Below are positions 22,915 to 34,179 of a stretch of 64,000 nt of DNA, one piece after another. The translations under genes and the position numbers were made by a program. The notes beneath the pieces are model-generated. The model was given only the letters and a program-made list of their open reading frames with translations. It was not told where the DNA came from and searched no databases. The DNA is from Schistocephalus solidus (Eukaryota; Platyhelminthes; Cestoda; Diphyllobothriidea; Diphyllobothriidae), in assembly GCA_017591395.1 (NCBI GenBank), contig WEDG01011822.1, positions 1 through 64,000 on the forward strand, written 5' to 3'. Each line of letters begins with the position of its first letter. Positions within the stretch are counted from its first letter, which is position 1.

Positions 22915-23143
22915 TTTGGTCGTCGTCCTTAGGATTCAGGGATTGTGTCAGATACTTACCAATCTCCCACACCTTGGTGGTAAAAAAGCAGGATTTTGCC
23001 CTTTCTTTGATATTTAAATGTTTCGATAGTAGAAACTGCGAGTTCCTTCTACGTTCAGCAACTTATACCTCTAACTGTGTCTAATGTTTATTTGGTCTAA
23101 TCAAGCAGATGCGCGTAAGGCGCGCGCAGTCCATTGTTCCGCG

Positions 23144-23666
23144 ATGTCCAGCAGGTGCTTTTTTGATGTTAGCGTAGACGGCAACCCAATCGGCCGCGTG
23201 ATATTTGAGGTATTAGTATGATTTACTAAATATTGTATAGCTCTACTTTAAAGATGTACCAAAAACCGCTGAGAACTTTCGCGCTCTCTGTACTGGTGAG
23301 AAGGGTTTCGGATACAAGAACTCACCATTCCACCGCGTAATTCCCCAATTCATGTGTCAGGGTGGCGACTTTACCAACCGCAATGGCACTGGTGGAAAGA
23401 GCATCTACGGCACCAAATTTGAGGACGAAAATTTCATACACAAGCACGATAAACCTTTTCTATTATCCATGGCTAACGCTGGGCCGAACACGAATGGCTC
23501 TCAATTCTTCCTGACAACTGTCGCGGCGTCCTGGCTGGATAACAAGCATGTCGTCTTCGGGGAAGTCGTTGATGGCCAGGATGTCGTGAAACACATGGAG
23601 ACCCTGGGGTCGCAGTCCGGTACGACCAAGGGGAAAATCATTATTAGCGACTGCGGAGAACTTTGA
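23144..23666 (+). CDS. Cyclophilin A-type peptidyl-prolyl cis-trans isomerase (2 exons)
   Basis: A 163-residue cyclophilin from two exons, 23144-23209 and 23241-23666, joined in phase 0 across a 31-nt intron. ATG 23144 gives [13 protein letters not shown], the usual cytosolic cyclophilin start, with no signal peptide. The length matches the single-domain family (164-165 aa in animals). All active-site residues are visible: Arg54, Phe59, Met60 and Gln62 in [15 protein letters not shown], the NGSQFF block with Phe112, and Trp120 and His125 in [13 protein letters not shown]. Trp120 is the residue linked to cyclosporin binding. The enzyme interconverts proline peptide bonds during folding. It stands alone between retroelement debris. 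The intact frame argues for a live gene. Confidence 0.96.
23210..23240 (+). other. 31-nt spliceosomal intron in the cyclophilin gene
   Basis: Starts GTATTAGTATG and ends TTGTATAG. Removing it joins VIFE to [13 protein letters not shown] exactly as in other cyclophilins. TTTACTAAATATTG holds a TACTAA-like branch site, with its A about 15 nt from the acceptor. Confidence 0.92.
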
Positions 23667-23761
23667 TCTGTTTCGACATGCACCTATGTGGTTGTGAGTG
23701 TTGATTTGCTTTTCATATATTGCTTTTATTTTGTCTTAGATTATGTATTTTCATCATTTTA

Positions 23762-23767
23762 AATAAA
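23762..23767 (+). terminator. Polyadenylation signal of the cyclophilin gene
   Basis: AATAAA about 96 nt after the TGA stop. It is the first such hexamer downstream. Confidence 0.7.
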
Positions 23768-23789
23768 TCAGACCGCTCTAATGACCAAG

Positions 23790-25310
23790 GAAGAGTTCAG
23801 AGATTTCCGATAGCCAGCCGTAGATAACACCGTAAGCACTCTTTCATCGTGGCAGAACTTAACAATCCAGTTTATAACTCACACCGCGCGGTCTCATGAA
23901 TTTGTATGTTTATCATCCCGATCAGTTAATCGGTCATCGAAGACCTGTTTGAGGTAGTAGTGGACAACATGAGCATAATATGCAGCGGTCACGTCCTCAA
24001 GGATCATGCTAGTGTCGCATTCTTAGGCAAGCTGTCGAACGGCCAGGTCCTGCTTTCAATGACTTGGTGTCCGGTCTCCCACCCAAATGTCTGCAGTTAA
24101 AAAAAATTGCGACTGCCAGGGTTTAAAACACATTCAACATAAATAACACTAATTGGATCCTCTCGTAAACAATGGGATCCGTCGCGTTCGGATCCTCGAC
24201 TATTACTGCCTGCGTATTTTTTCTGTCTCCATTTCGGTAGACTATGTAATCTTTACTGTGTGGCAAGCACGGGCAAGTAAATAAGCGCATGGGCTTTGCC
24301 CTAAAAAGTTTTTCTCTTATTGATTCATTTTGTGGTGCTGCAGTTGATAATGGTTAGCAGCACTCGTTGACGGTGCTAAAGCTTCCACACGTGTACGCGC
24401 ATTAGTACATGAGTTATAGAACATACTGTGTGTTCTCGGAATGGCTATTCACGATTGTGCTGCTGCTGACGTTGCATTGGGTCAGCTGTCTGACCCCAAC
24501 TATGCCGGCGATATGCACTCCTGATGTCTCAGAGATTTCTGCGTCCGGGCTGCAGCCGGTCGCTTAAACAGTTGGTTTGTCCATAATTGCCTCAGAAAGC
24601 ATTATGTATACGAACTAATTCTCTAACCAGGAGGTTCCGTTACTCCTCAAGTCGATACCAGAGGAACAACGTAAGTGAGACGTCTCGTGTCTGTCGATGC
24701 TGCCAGCAGAGATTTACTGACTTTTGAATGCATCTAAGTGATCGCGATATTTACATTGTTATCACTGACCATCCGTCGGTCAGTCTTCTGCGTTTATAAA
24801 TGTTTGGCTGACGGTCGACGATTAGCGCCGACCTCGGTTGATTTTACAATTGCTGCCCGGGAATGGTAGATGGAAGCACATGGACCTTGTTTCGTATAAG
24901 ATAACCCTCGTTCGTTGTGACTATCGTTAGCTTATTTCGGATCGTTCGATAGATGTGGCTTCAGCACGGTCTTTGTAGCGTTCCCACGGCACTAGGGCTG
25001 TTTCCCGAAGCCTCACATGCTATGTCGATGGTGAGGGCATTCCAAGCCTATCTCGAGACAGGCGGCCAATATATGAAGATGGTCTCCATAGTATTTGATC
25101 TTTTAATGTTTTAAAAGGGAGAATTTTGAGCTTACTGGATCTTTTGTAGATGATCGTTATGCGCTCGTGCCATCATTGAAGCCACCTGTTTCAGATGGCT
25201 ATATGACGTAAGTTAGTTCAACCGTCGCGTACGACGATGCCCAGCATGTGTACCGTAGCATTGTAGGTGTAGAACGATGACTTACGCTTGATTTAGCTTG
25301 GTGACAGCAA
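23790..25310. other. Unassigned intergenic DNA
   Basis: No frame above 60 codons, no RNA gene and no repeat is recognised downstream of cyclophilin. Confidence 0.5.
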
Positions 25311-25315
25311 ACTTC

Positions 25316-25620
25316 AGCAACATCTGCCGCATTCTCCCTGAGCCAGGTGCTAAGACGACCGGAGGTAGGCTCGGGCGCAGTGATTGACAGAATTAACAGC
25401 CCGTCTACGCGTATCACACGCAACCGGATCCTTGCACGATGGACCATATTTTCGCACAAACAAAAAAGGGGAAGTTCGGATTCTATCTGAGTAAGATTGC
25501 CATAGAGGCCGCATCCAGCAGGAGCCATTACAGTCTGACTCCGTCCTTAAAGGTGGATCGAGCTATTCTGACAGTTGGCAGATTTCCAAGCCATGACCTT
25601 TAGCGCACCGTGTTAGTCTA
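25316..25620 (+). repeat. Degenerate copy of the RTE-tail/satellite monomer
   Basis: Weak but ordered similarity to the satellite: CCGCATTCTCCCTGAGCCAG, then AAGACGACCGGAGGTAGG, later AGCAGGAGCCATTACAGTCT, then CAGTTGGCAGATTTCCAAGC and CTTTAGCGCACCGTG. An old, isolated monomer fragment. Confidence 0.6.
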
Positions 25621-28600
25621 AAGGCGCTGAAGTGTTGTGTGGATGGATTCACCAGAGTCGTTGTAGACAGGCAGCCCTCTTATGTTGGGATTGGGTACAA
25701 ATGGCTGTTGTGGCATGAGCCTGCACCTTGGCCTGCCACCACACCACCCTCCCCATGCGTGGCATCTATTATGCGTGCGAAACACAATTAATGCCTGCCA
25801 CGCCCTCACATTAGTCCTACGCATCTCTCGCGTGGCCCGTCGTAGGTAAAATCGCCTATCCGGCGTAGTACAAGACTATTACGTTGGTCGAAACGAACCT
25901 ACGGGTATTGTTACGCTGGAATTCGGATTCCGGTTCTGATAAACGCTATGCAAACTAGTTACGGAGTACGTCTAGAATTCAATGATTCATGTTAGTCCCA
26001 TAAAATATGCATTTAAGCCAACACTTGGAGCGATAAAACTGATATGTACAAAATTGTATAGAAAGTCCTGGTGGGTTGGTGTTTACTGAGCCATTACAGT
26101 CATTTAATAGAAATTGAACGATGAAAAATAAGGAAAGCAGTGGGATATCTATGTTTATTCAGATGTTTGAGGAAATGAGACGATGCATCCTGCAGAATGA
26201 CGCTGTAAAACGCCTAACCTAATCGGGCATCCTACATTCAGTAATTAAGCACAGATAGAGAAATCTGATTGTCTTCTGCGTCCAGATCTAAATCATATTA
26301 AAAACCTGGGAGTTCCTGAACTGCGGAGTTCGATATCTGTAACCGATTGCTTCTGCGTCCAGTTTTATCACACAAGACCCAAACAGAACTAGTTAAGGGA
26401 AGACGAAGAGGGCTTGATGTTGTCATTTCTGCACGTGGAAGACCCAATGAGGTGTTGGCCCTCCCAGTCTTTCAGGTACAATGCCGAACTGCCCGTTGGT
26501 AATGGTTCTAACCGCCTTAAGCTAGCAGGAAAAAACATGAAGATGCCGCGTGTTCTCAACTTCCCTTATTCACGATCACTATTCTAGATTCTAAGCCTGA
26601 AAATCTGAGGTGTAGCTATTTATGCGTAAATAAATACGAAATAAACTGCCTGTTGCGTAGGTTTTAATAAACTGTCCCATACGTGGGCCATTTTCCCAGG
26701 GAGTATGTGTATGCTCCGCGATTAATTTTTAATTTGAACAACATCGAGCTAGGGCCTTCGGAGCACAGCCACAGTCGTTTCGGGCAACCTTGACCATGCA
26801 TCCGGAAATAGCGACAACGATGAGCGTAGTCGTGCACGTTTTCTAACTAAGTGCGGGTGAAACTCGCGCACCATTCAATAAGATTATCTACATTTGGCTG
26901 GAAAATATATCCTAACAGAAACCCTCGGAAATACCTATCTCATAGGTTTACTAATGGTTAATTATGAAAGGGCATATGGGAGAAAGCTAGATGCACGGGA
27001 GGTCGAACCTTAAGCCCAACAAATAACACAGTTTTTCAATAGGCTTAAGATCCTGTGATCGTTCGAGCCAAACCAGATAGGGGTTCTGATAGCGGTTTGC
27101 AGTGTTTGAGAAACCTTTGCCGGTGAAGCGGGTCACTATCTGGAGAATGCATTCCCTTCCGCAGGAACCAATCGTCTATTCTACTGAATCACTCGGACAT
27201 CGTTTTTGACCGGTGAGCCTCAACGCAAATGTACTCGGCCGGCGCATCTGGGTGTGCGTGTGTGGAGACCAGATTAGAATATATACAATAGACCAAACAC
27301 ATGGCCACAGCGCCCAAGCTCAACTGGGTAGTTTTAGGGTTCTACCTGGGTCGCTGCATTGTCTGAGCCGGGAATAACACAGGCCAATTTCCGCAAGCAC
27401 GCTTGCCTGCTGTGGTTGCTTGACCGTCGAGATATTCTCAGGCAAGGGCTGGCCTCCCTTGTGCCCACAACCGTCGCAAATTCTCGACAGAAAAGCCTGT
27501 CTTAGGCTTAAGACTCCAAAGGATGTGCTCTGAAAACACGCTAGCAAGATAACTTTGTCTCGCATATTATTTCTTAAAGGAGATCATAAAGTACATTTGC
27601 TTTTTCATGAAATGTTAACCGATATTCTGAAATGGGATTTCGATCCAAAGGGATCACTTATGCAGTTATAGCATTGATTATCGTGCAAAAATACAAAGTT
27701 ATGTCAGTCACGTCAGAATGCCGCCAAAACTATACTGTAAAAATTAATACTTAAGTATTGTTTAGTGGTTTTATATGCCCTTATAAATTCAAATATATTC
27801 TCTAGACATCATATTCCTGAAATAATTTGGTAGCAAATGACGTCTTCTTCAATGTTTGCACTTGAACAGAGTACTCTCTGTTTCTGTTCTGAAAAAGTTT
27901 CAAATTATGAGATTTGTTAAGACCGTGAAATTTCCATTACGGAAACATCCCATCTATTCATTTATTAATGCATTATGAGCACTATTTGACGTCTTTCTAA
28001 TAGCATAGAGGAATTCATGATTTTCCTTAGATGGAATGTATGCAGCATATTCACAATCATTCGGGAATTGAAGGAGTTTTCTAAAACCGAAAACTACTCC
28101 ACTCTCTGCAAGTATAAAATTTGAGAAAGATGTAACTTGCTAACAAAAACTAATGTGCTTCCAACAAAAACAGTTTTGTGCGTTTTTTCTTCTATAGAAT
28201 ATGTTTGAATTTATAAGAGCTTCGAAAATACACAAAAAATGTCGTACCACTTAAGTAGTCATTTTTCAGTGAGTGTGGTTTGTGTGGGTGGCCGAAGTAA
28301 GCTTATTCAAAATCAGGCCTTCTGACGTGACTTAAATATCGCAATATTATGCTAGAGGATAATTAATGTAACAATCCTACATAAGCGGGTTTTTGAAATT
28401 GAGCCGCCATTTTTCTGCCCTCCATACGCATTTAACTTTTCTTATACGTACATCGGCTGGCCTATTTCGCCTATTATATACCGATTTTTAACCCAGTTTG
28501 TTTAGTCGGACTACAATAAGGAGGTCATCAGCGCACGACGCTGGCACGATTTTTAAGGAAGTCCAATTTTATCTACATTTTGAGACTCATTCAATTAGGA

Positions 28601-29880
28601 CTCTTCATGATATCGATAGTTACACTCTTCGGCATTCGTTTGTGCTCGGGTGTTATGTGGTTTGTGTGCCCAATCTTATTCACGGTGAATGGCGGACTAT
28701 TTTACTGAAAATTTTGGAAGTATACTTTGAAAATAAAGCGTACCTCTGTCTCTCTCTATGTAGTCTTTTCGAATCGAAACTTTCAGAATTTCGGTTAACC
28801 TTTCACGAGATAGTACGCCTACTGTAGATACTTCAACGCAACGAGGCGAAGTGTAAGTTTCTGCGCTCTACAAGATGGTGCACGTTTTGAAAATTGCGTT
28901 TTTGAAGGCGACTGAACCAGTGGGACAGCTCTGTCCTCCACACCCTGTGCGTATCCTATGCGTGACTCTCACTGACGGGCTATCCTTTTAGAAATCATTC
29001 TTACGCGTACGCAGGGCCTTCATACAGTCCCACACCTGGTGTACAGTTTAATATCCCATTTTTCACACCATTTTAAGAAAAATCCCACTATTAATTGTTT
29101 GTTTTAATCAGACACTGGAGTTCATATCTACCGAATCTTCTCACGGGCTGTTCGCTACATCGACCCTCTGCCCTTATCTCCTCCAACTGCACTGTGACAA
29201 TGAACTGACAATTGACCATCCCTGTCACTTTAACATTAACGCTGTTTTTCGGTTCCATGTTGTAGGTTCATCGCATCGCGAACGCTTACTCTCCATTGTG
29301 GTCGGTCGGTCCCAGACTACACTAGGAAGTTGAGCCAGTTCGCATACAGACCGAGTAACGGAGAGCCGGAAACGCACTCGAGACCGGTCCGCGCCACCTC
29401 TTTGGTCAGATTCGGGTGCGGTCAAAGTGAAATGCCGTTGTTTCCGTCTCCACGTTGGTGTGGACAGGACACCCGACCGAACCACCTCATTCGGCGGATA
29501 AAGGGAGGAGGGATGGGAAGGAAGTTGTCCGGTTCTGTTACTGGCTCCCTGTACAACATTTTGCTCGGTAGGCCATCGGAGATACGAATTCGGACAAAGA
29601 AACGCAACCTGATAACATGGTTGCTAGCCCAATTCCCACAAATGAGGTTGCTCCCTTGGAGCATGTCTCAGTATGGTCATCAGGAAACAACCTCCTACCA
29701 TGAACGGCCAGAATTTATTTCAACAGGCTTTTTAACTGCCACCATTTCCCCATCTGAACTCCTTTAACATTCTTCCCAGCGAAGTCCCATCTTTGCGACA
29801 CCTTGATAGTACCAGTCTTTCAGTTTCTCATGCTCCTTAATGCCAAATTCTTTTAAAGCAGCTTTGTAGACTTCTTTGCT
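25621..29880. other. Long intergenic stretch
   Basis: Mostly AT-rich with frames under 110 codons (28498-28827 plus is the longest in the first half), none recognisable. 29,225-29,660 is noticeably more GC-rich and open on both strands (29330-29767 plus; 29225-29485 and 29422-29664 minus). This may be an old repeat copy, but I cannot name it. No tRNA or rRNA is seen. Confidence 0.45.
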
Positions 29881-30037
29881 GCGTTGTACGTTTACGTTCC
29901 TGCCAAACCCTCATCACTTTATTTGGATCTCTGACTATGATTAGTCGCTCCCCCTCCATCTTTCCTACTTTACTGTAAAAGGTTAATTTCATTGAAAAAC
30001 ACACCCTTAGTATGCTTTGCTCTGATGTCTGTCTCAT

Positions 30038-30900
30038 TTACTTCACCTTGATACAACAACATTCTATGCCTGCCCGATGCATTGCTAATCGTTCGTTAAT
30101 ACGAGTGTCCAGGCATCGGCCAGTGTAACCGACGTACGCCCAGAAGCAATTGGTGCACGGGATGCGATAAAGTATGCTTGGTTGTTGCTCTTTAGGGATG
30201 GGATCCTTTATTCGACGTAATGCTGCGCGCAGTGAGTATGCTGGCCTGTGGGACATGCGGATACCAAAGCGATGCGGCTGTCTTGTGATCACCTCACTGG
30301 TTCCTTCCGAGCATACAAGGTAGGTGGTCGAGTTTGGGCACCACGATTTCTCCATTGGGGTGGTAGGACAGAGCCTTGTGGCTGTATTTGACGCCGCTTC
30401 ACGTGAATTGAATCTTTCCGAAGGAGATAATCGCTGTTGTCATAGCGATAGGTCCAGTGGAAGACAGTTTGGACGCAGCTGCATTTGGGAGCTGAGAGGA
30501 AATTACTTCCATGACTAAGGATGATTTCGGCCTTCGATCCTTTCGCTAAAGGCTTGTTTTTTACTCACTTCCAGAAACGACAGGTTGTCTCCTACTGCCT
30601 TTTCACGGGTAAACATCATCGGTTGGAAGGCATAATGCGGTCTCTGATGGACTGCTCGACATTGCACTGCTTTGTGGTGATGGATTTTATCCCACGTAGT
30701 GAAGCTATACTTTTTGGCTTAGAATTTTAAATAGCATCATCTAGTCACCGGAAGATTATTTCAGCGAGTAGTTCTGAGTTTAACGGGCCTATTGGGGTTC
30801 CCTTAACCTGTTGGTGATACCTATTATCTAATTGGCAGTAATTTTATAAGGGAGAGGTTAGGACGATGTATGCAAAAACGTGCGTGCCAGGAAATAATTA
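30038..30900 (-). pseudogene. Penelope-like retroelement remnant with RT and GIY-YIG motifs
   Basis: On the minus strand, frame 30355-30038 ends in a GIY-YIG nuclease start (ILYRIPCTNCFWAYVGYTGR, CLDTRINERLAMHR). Upstream, between about 30,860 and 30,360, broken frames hold the RT block QQVKGTPIGPLN with SELLAEIIF, the Penelope-type GTPMG motif. It is followed by a region equivalent to the F/YADD-to-thumb interval, with many stops. This subfamily differs from the 3.4-4.2 kb copy, whose nuclease reads SCGAGYIGR. Confidence 0.75.
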
Positions 30901-33395
30901 AAAAGTTGACAGATGAAACATCTGGATGACAGGGTCTTATTCCATTTGGGTAGGAGGTTGATTTCGGTTTCTGTACTTCCTAGCCAGCAGCCCTGTCGAC
31001 CGGGAATCTGCGATCACGGCTTTTTGGCCCCTGTCACCTTTCAACTGAAACGACCGTTAATGCGGCCGCCTACAGTTTCATTCATCTGCCATCCCACTCT
31101 ACCTCGAGCACATAGAGTTGTTATCGTTCTTAATCCCCTCCCCCCGCTCAATAAACGAACATAACTCTCTACCCACTCCTCTAACACAGGGTTCAAATGT
31201 TCCAGCGTGATAATCCTACTTCCTCCTTTGTATATTTTAAGCTTTGAATTCTTTTGAGAAATTGAAACCTACCTTACCTCTGTGCCCACCCCTAATCTAC
31301 CCGTGCTTCGTCTTGTCGCGCCAACCGGCCTAATGTTATAATTTGTCGGGCATTTTGATGATCGGTAACAACCGTGAAACAATTGTTTGCGTCTTGTCTG
31401 TTGCACCCTTAGCAACATACCTGTGTATTACATGTGTCCTATGACACAACGTTCGTTTATCACCAGTAGCAAGCTGGTGGGTGGACAGAATGGAATCGAG
31501 TGAGATCCTAACCACAACAGTGATGGTCACGCGCTTAATTGACTTCTATATATACCTCACTACACAAGGTATATGGCGTACTGATGACCAGTAACAATTG
31601 TGAAACAGTGGTCTGCGTCTTGTCAGTTGAACTATTAGCAGCATACCTGCGTATTCTCCCCTTTTCTTTTCGTCTCAAGATAGGCTGGTATCACCACCTT
31701 GATAATTCCTTAGCACAACTTGATTTATTTCCGTTGGTCATCCTCTCTTTCATACATACGTACTTATACGTATACGCTGAAAGTGTGTTCATCGATCAGC
31801 TTACGGCACGTTATCACCCCGTTGTTCCTTGGGACTCCTAAGCCAGTCGCATAAAACCCGTGAATCTATGATGAAAGCGGTCTTAACACTGACAAGGTAA
31901 CTGAGATTTCCATTGCTGGCTTATTATCCATCATCAGTCAGCCACACCCAACCCCAAGTCTCGATGAGCCTGTTCGTCTACGTAACGTTCAATGACCAGA
32001 GAACCCGGGTACGAATATTGGGCTATCCAGACCTGGGGTTTGACACAAATGTTTGTTGTTGTAAGCGTGATTGTAGACTTCGCCAAACATTTTCTCGCTA
32101 CCGGGTTTCTGTTGGTTTCTAACTTTAATCAGTAGGCGAATTTTGGAAACTACTGTTGTACACCTCTTTGATTGCACGTGATCGAATGATGCAATATCAA
32201 TTTGGGCTACTCACCGAAAATCCAAATGTTGGTAGACACTAGATCTGCTCTCTCGCTCCCTCCGTCACAGATCTGCCCATCCGCAGTCATTAGGCTATCC
32301 CGTCGGGTGACATATCAGCAACATCATCGTCAACGCGTTGGTATACTCCCTTATCCTCTTGAGCTGTTATGACGGCTACATATCTCAGCAGGGCACTTGA
32401 CTCCCGAATTACCGGCTCTCTCCACAGTATTGTCTCCCTAAGCTCTGACTTTTGACAGTCATGCGGGTTAACTTTTGGGAATACGGATGATTTGATTCTG
32501 TCATTCAACATTTTACCAATATAAGGGATTCCCAAAAAGTATTTCAGGGATCTGATTAGCTGGAGTTCTCTGGGCTTAGGTTAGGAGTGGCAAAATCGGG
32601 GTGCATAAGTACTTCCTATGCTGATAAAACTGCAGGAACGAGCTCTTAATGACTCGTCACACAGTGGATAGTGCTTGTTTGGGAAGCGCGCTTGCGTAGT
32701 GCGCGTGAACATCGAGTCCCATCGTTTTTAAATAAAATCATAGATGCGTTTCAGACAGCAGAATATTGAAGTTAAGATTTTTGGGTTGCTTTAATAAACA
32801 AAAACAGTAATCATACAAGTCGACAATGTACTCTTAAAGTCCACTGGTGTATGCTCGTGATACGCGTAACTGTTTGTGCATTCCACGCGAACTGCCAAAA
32901 ATATTGCGAGGTTGTTGTTGGCTTCGAAAGTATACGGATGTCTGAGGGGCAGTTGTGTGACTCATTAGAGAATTCTTTAAATCTTGAGCATGGACAGCAG
33001 GCGATGGAGCGTGAAAATGTAATTTAAAATGTTACTGGATCTTCCTCTAATATATACCAATGGTAGCATCTGTTGAGGTCAAAATGTCAACAAAATTCAG
33101 TCAGTCTTGTGGAGAAGATTATTGTCGGGTGCTCAAAATGAGCATGACACCCGAGAATAGTGAACGGGGGTCAAAATGTTTAGCGTAAACAAAATATTTG
33201 CGAAAATTTAGTCATGTTTCGAAAAATACAGCCATAGAGAAGTGCCTGGACTTGCCTATCGCAAATTTCGTTGTAAAAATTTCGATGACCTAATGCAAGA
33301 CTGATTGGGGCATGTAGTCGACGCCTAGAAAATGGTAGCAGTAAAGATACTGTTGATACTGATGCAGAGTAGTAGAAAAAGAATTTTACTTGCCA
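30901..33395. other. Unassigned intergenic DNA with a diverged direct repeat
   Basis: Two segments of about 80 bp, 31351-31430 and 31577-31656, align as direct repeats (TGATGATCGGTAACAACCGTG and TGATGACCAGTAACAATTGTG; both continue into GCGTCTTGTC and GCATACCTG). A short minus-strand SINE fragment lies at 31925-31965. The frames (32290-32535 minus and others) carry no recognised domain. Confidence 0.45.
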
Positions 33396-33399
33396 TTCC

Positions 33400-34135
33400 G
33401 GTCTCCCTTGTCCTTGTCGGGAACGCTCTTCTGCCTAGAATATACTAGCAGCTGTGCGGCTGCTGGCGGGGTTCTAGAGTTAACCCCAAGGCACAAGGTA
33501 TGCAAAACTCCCCATACCCGCAATAGCGAAACATCTGTCAAGGTGTGCCACACTTGGGATTGGGTATGACTGGCTGATGACGGCTAATAAGCCAGAAATG
33601 GCCATTCCAGTCTCCCTTGTCTTTGTTGGTCATGTTATTCTGCCTTTATACTTAGCTGCCTGGCGGCTTCTGGCGGGATTTGAGAGTTATCCCCAAGGCA
33701 CAACGGGACGAGTGAATCCTGTAACCGATCGGTGAGCGCCCTAACTACCATTGTTAATATTCCCGATCACTAGTGAGCTTCAAGGCACGCAAGGACGAGT
33801 GTGCTACTTAACGGTTAGCGCCCCGCTTACAAATTTATATACCAGATTGAAACTGAAAGGACAAAAACCCATGGCTTAATTGTTAGCGCGTTGAACTTCC
33901 ACTCACCAGGTCGCGGGTTCGATTCTCGGTTATTGCAACAACTGAGGTCGCGTGTGGCTGGTTGATGACGGCGAATAAGCTAGAAATAGCCACTCCGGTC
34001 TCCCTTATCTTTTTCAGTAACGTTATTGTGCCTATAATATACGAGCTGTTGTGCGGCCGCCGGAAAAGCTCAATAGTGAGCTCCGAGGCACAACAAGATG
34101 AGAGTGTTACGTAACGTGATCGATGAGCGCCCCTA
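33400..34135 (+). mobile_element. Chain of three tRNA-derived SINE copies
   Basis: Three partial copies of one family lie head to tail: a body at 33400-33500, a body at 33541-33760, and a copy with a tRNA-like head at about 33868-34130. The head has an A box (TGGCTTAATTGTTAGCGCG) and a B box (GGTCGCGGGTTCGATTC). The body follows as TGATGACGGCTAATAAGCCAG, CAGTCTCCCTTGTCTTTG, then a GCCCCAAGGCACAA-like block and a GATCGGTGAGCGCCC end. SINEs of this type are transcribed by RNA polymerase III and mobilised by LINE enzymes. None has intact tRNA folding. They are not tRNA genes. Confidence 0.82.
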
Positions 34136-34179
34136 GTATGTACGTAAGTATTCAAGATATGATTCCCCAGCAATATAAG

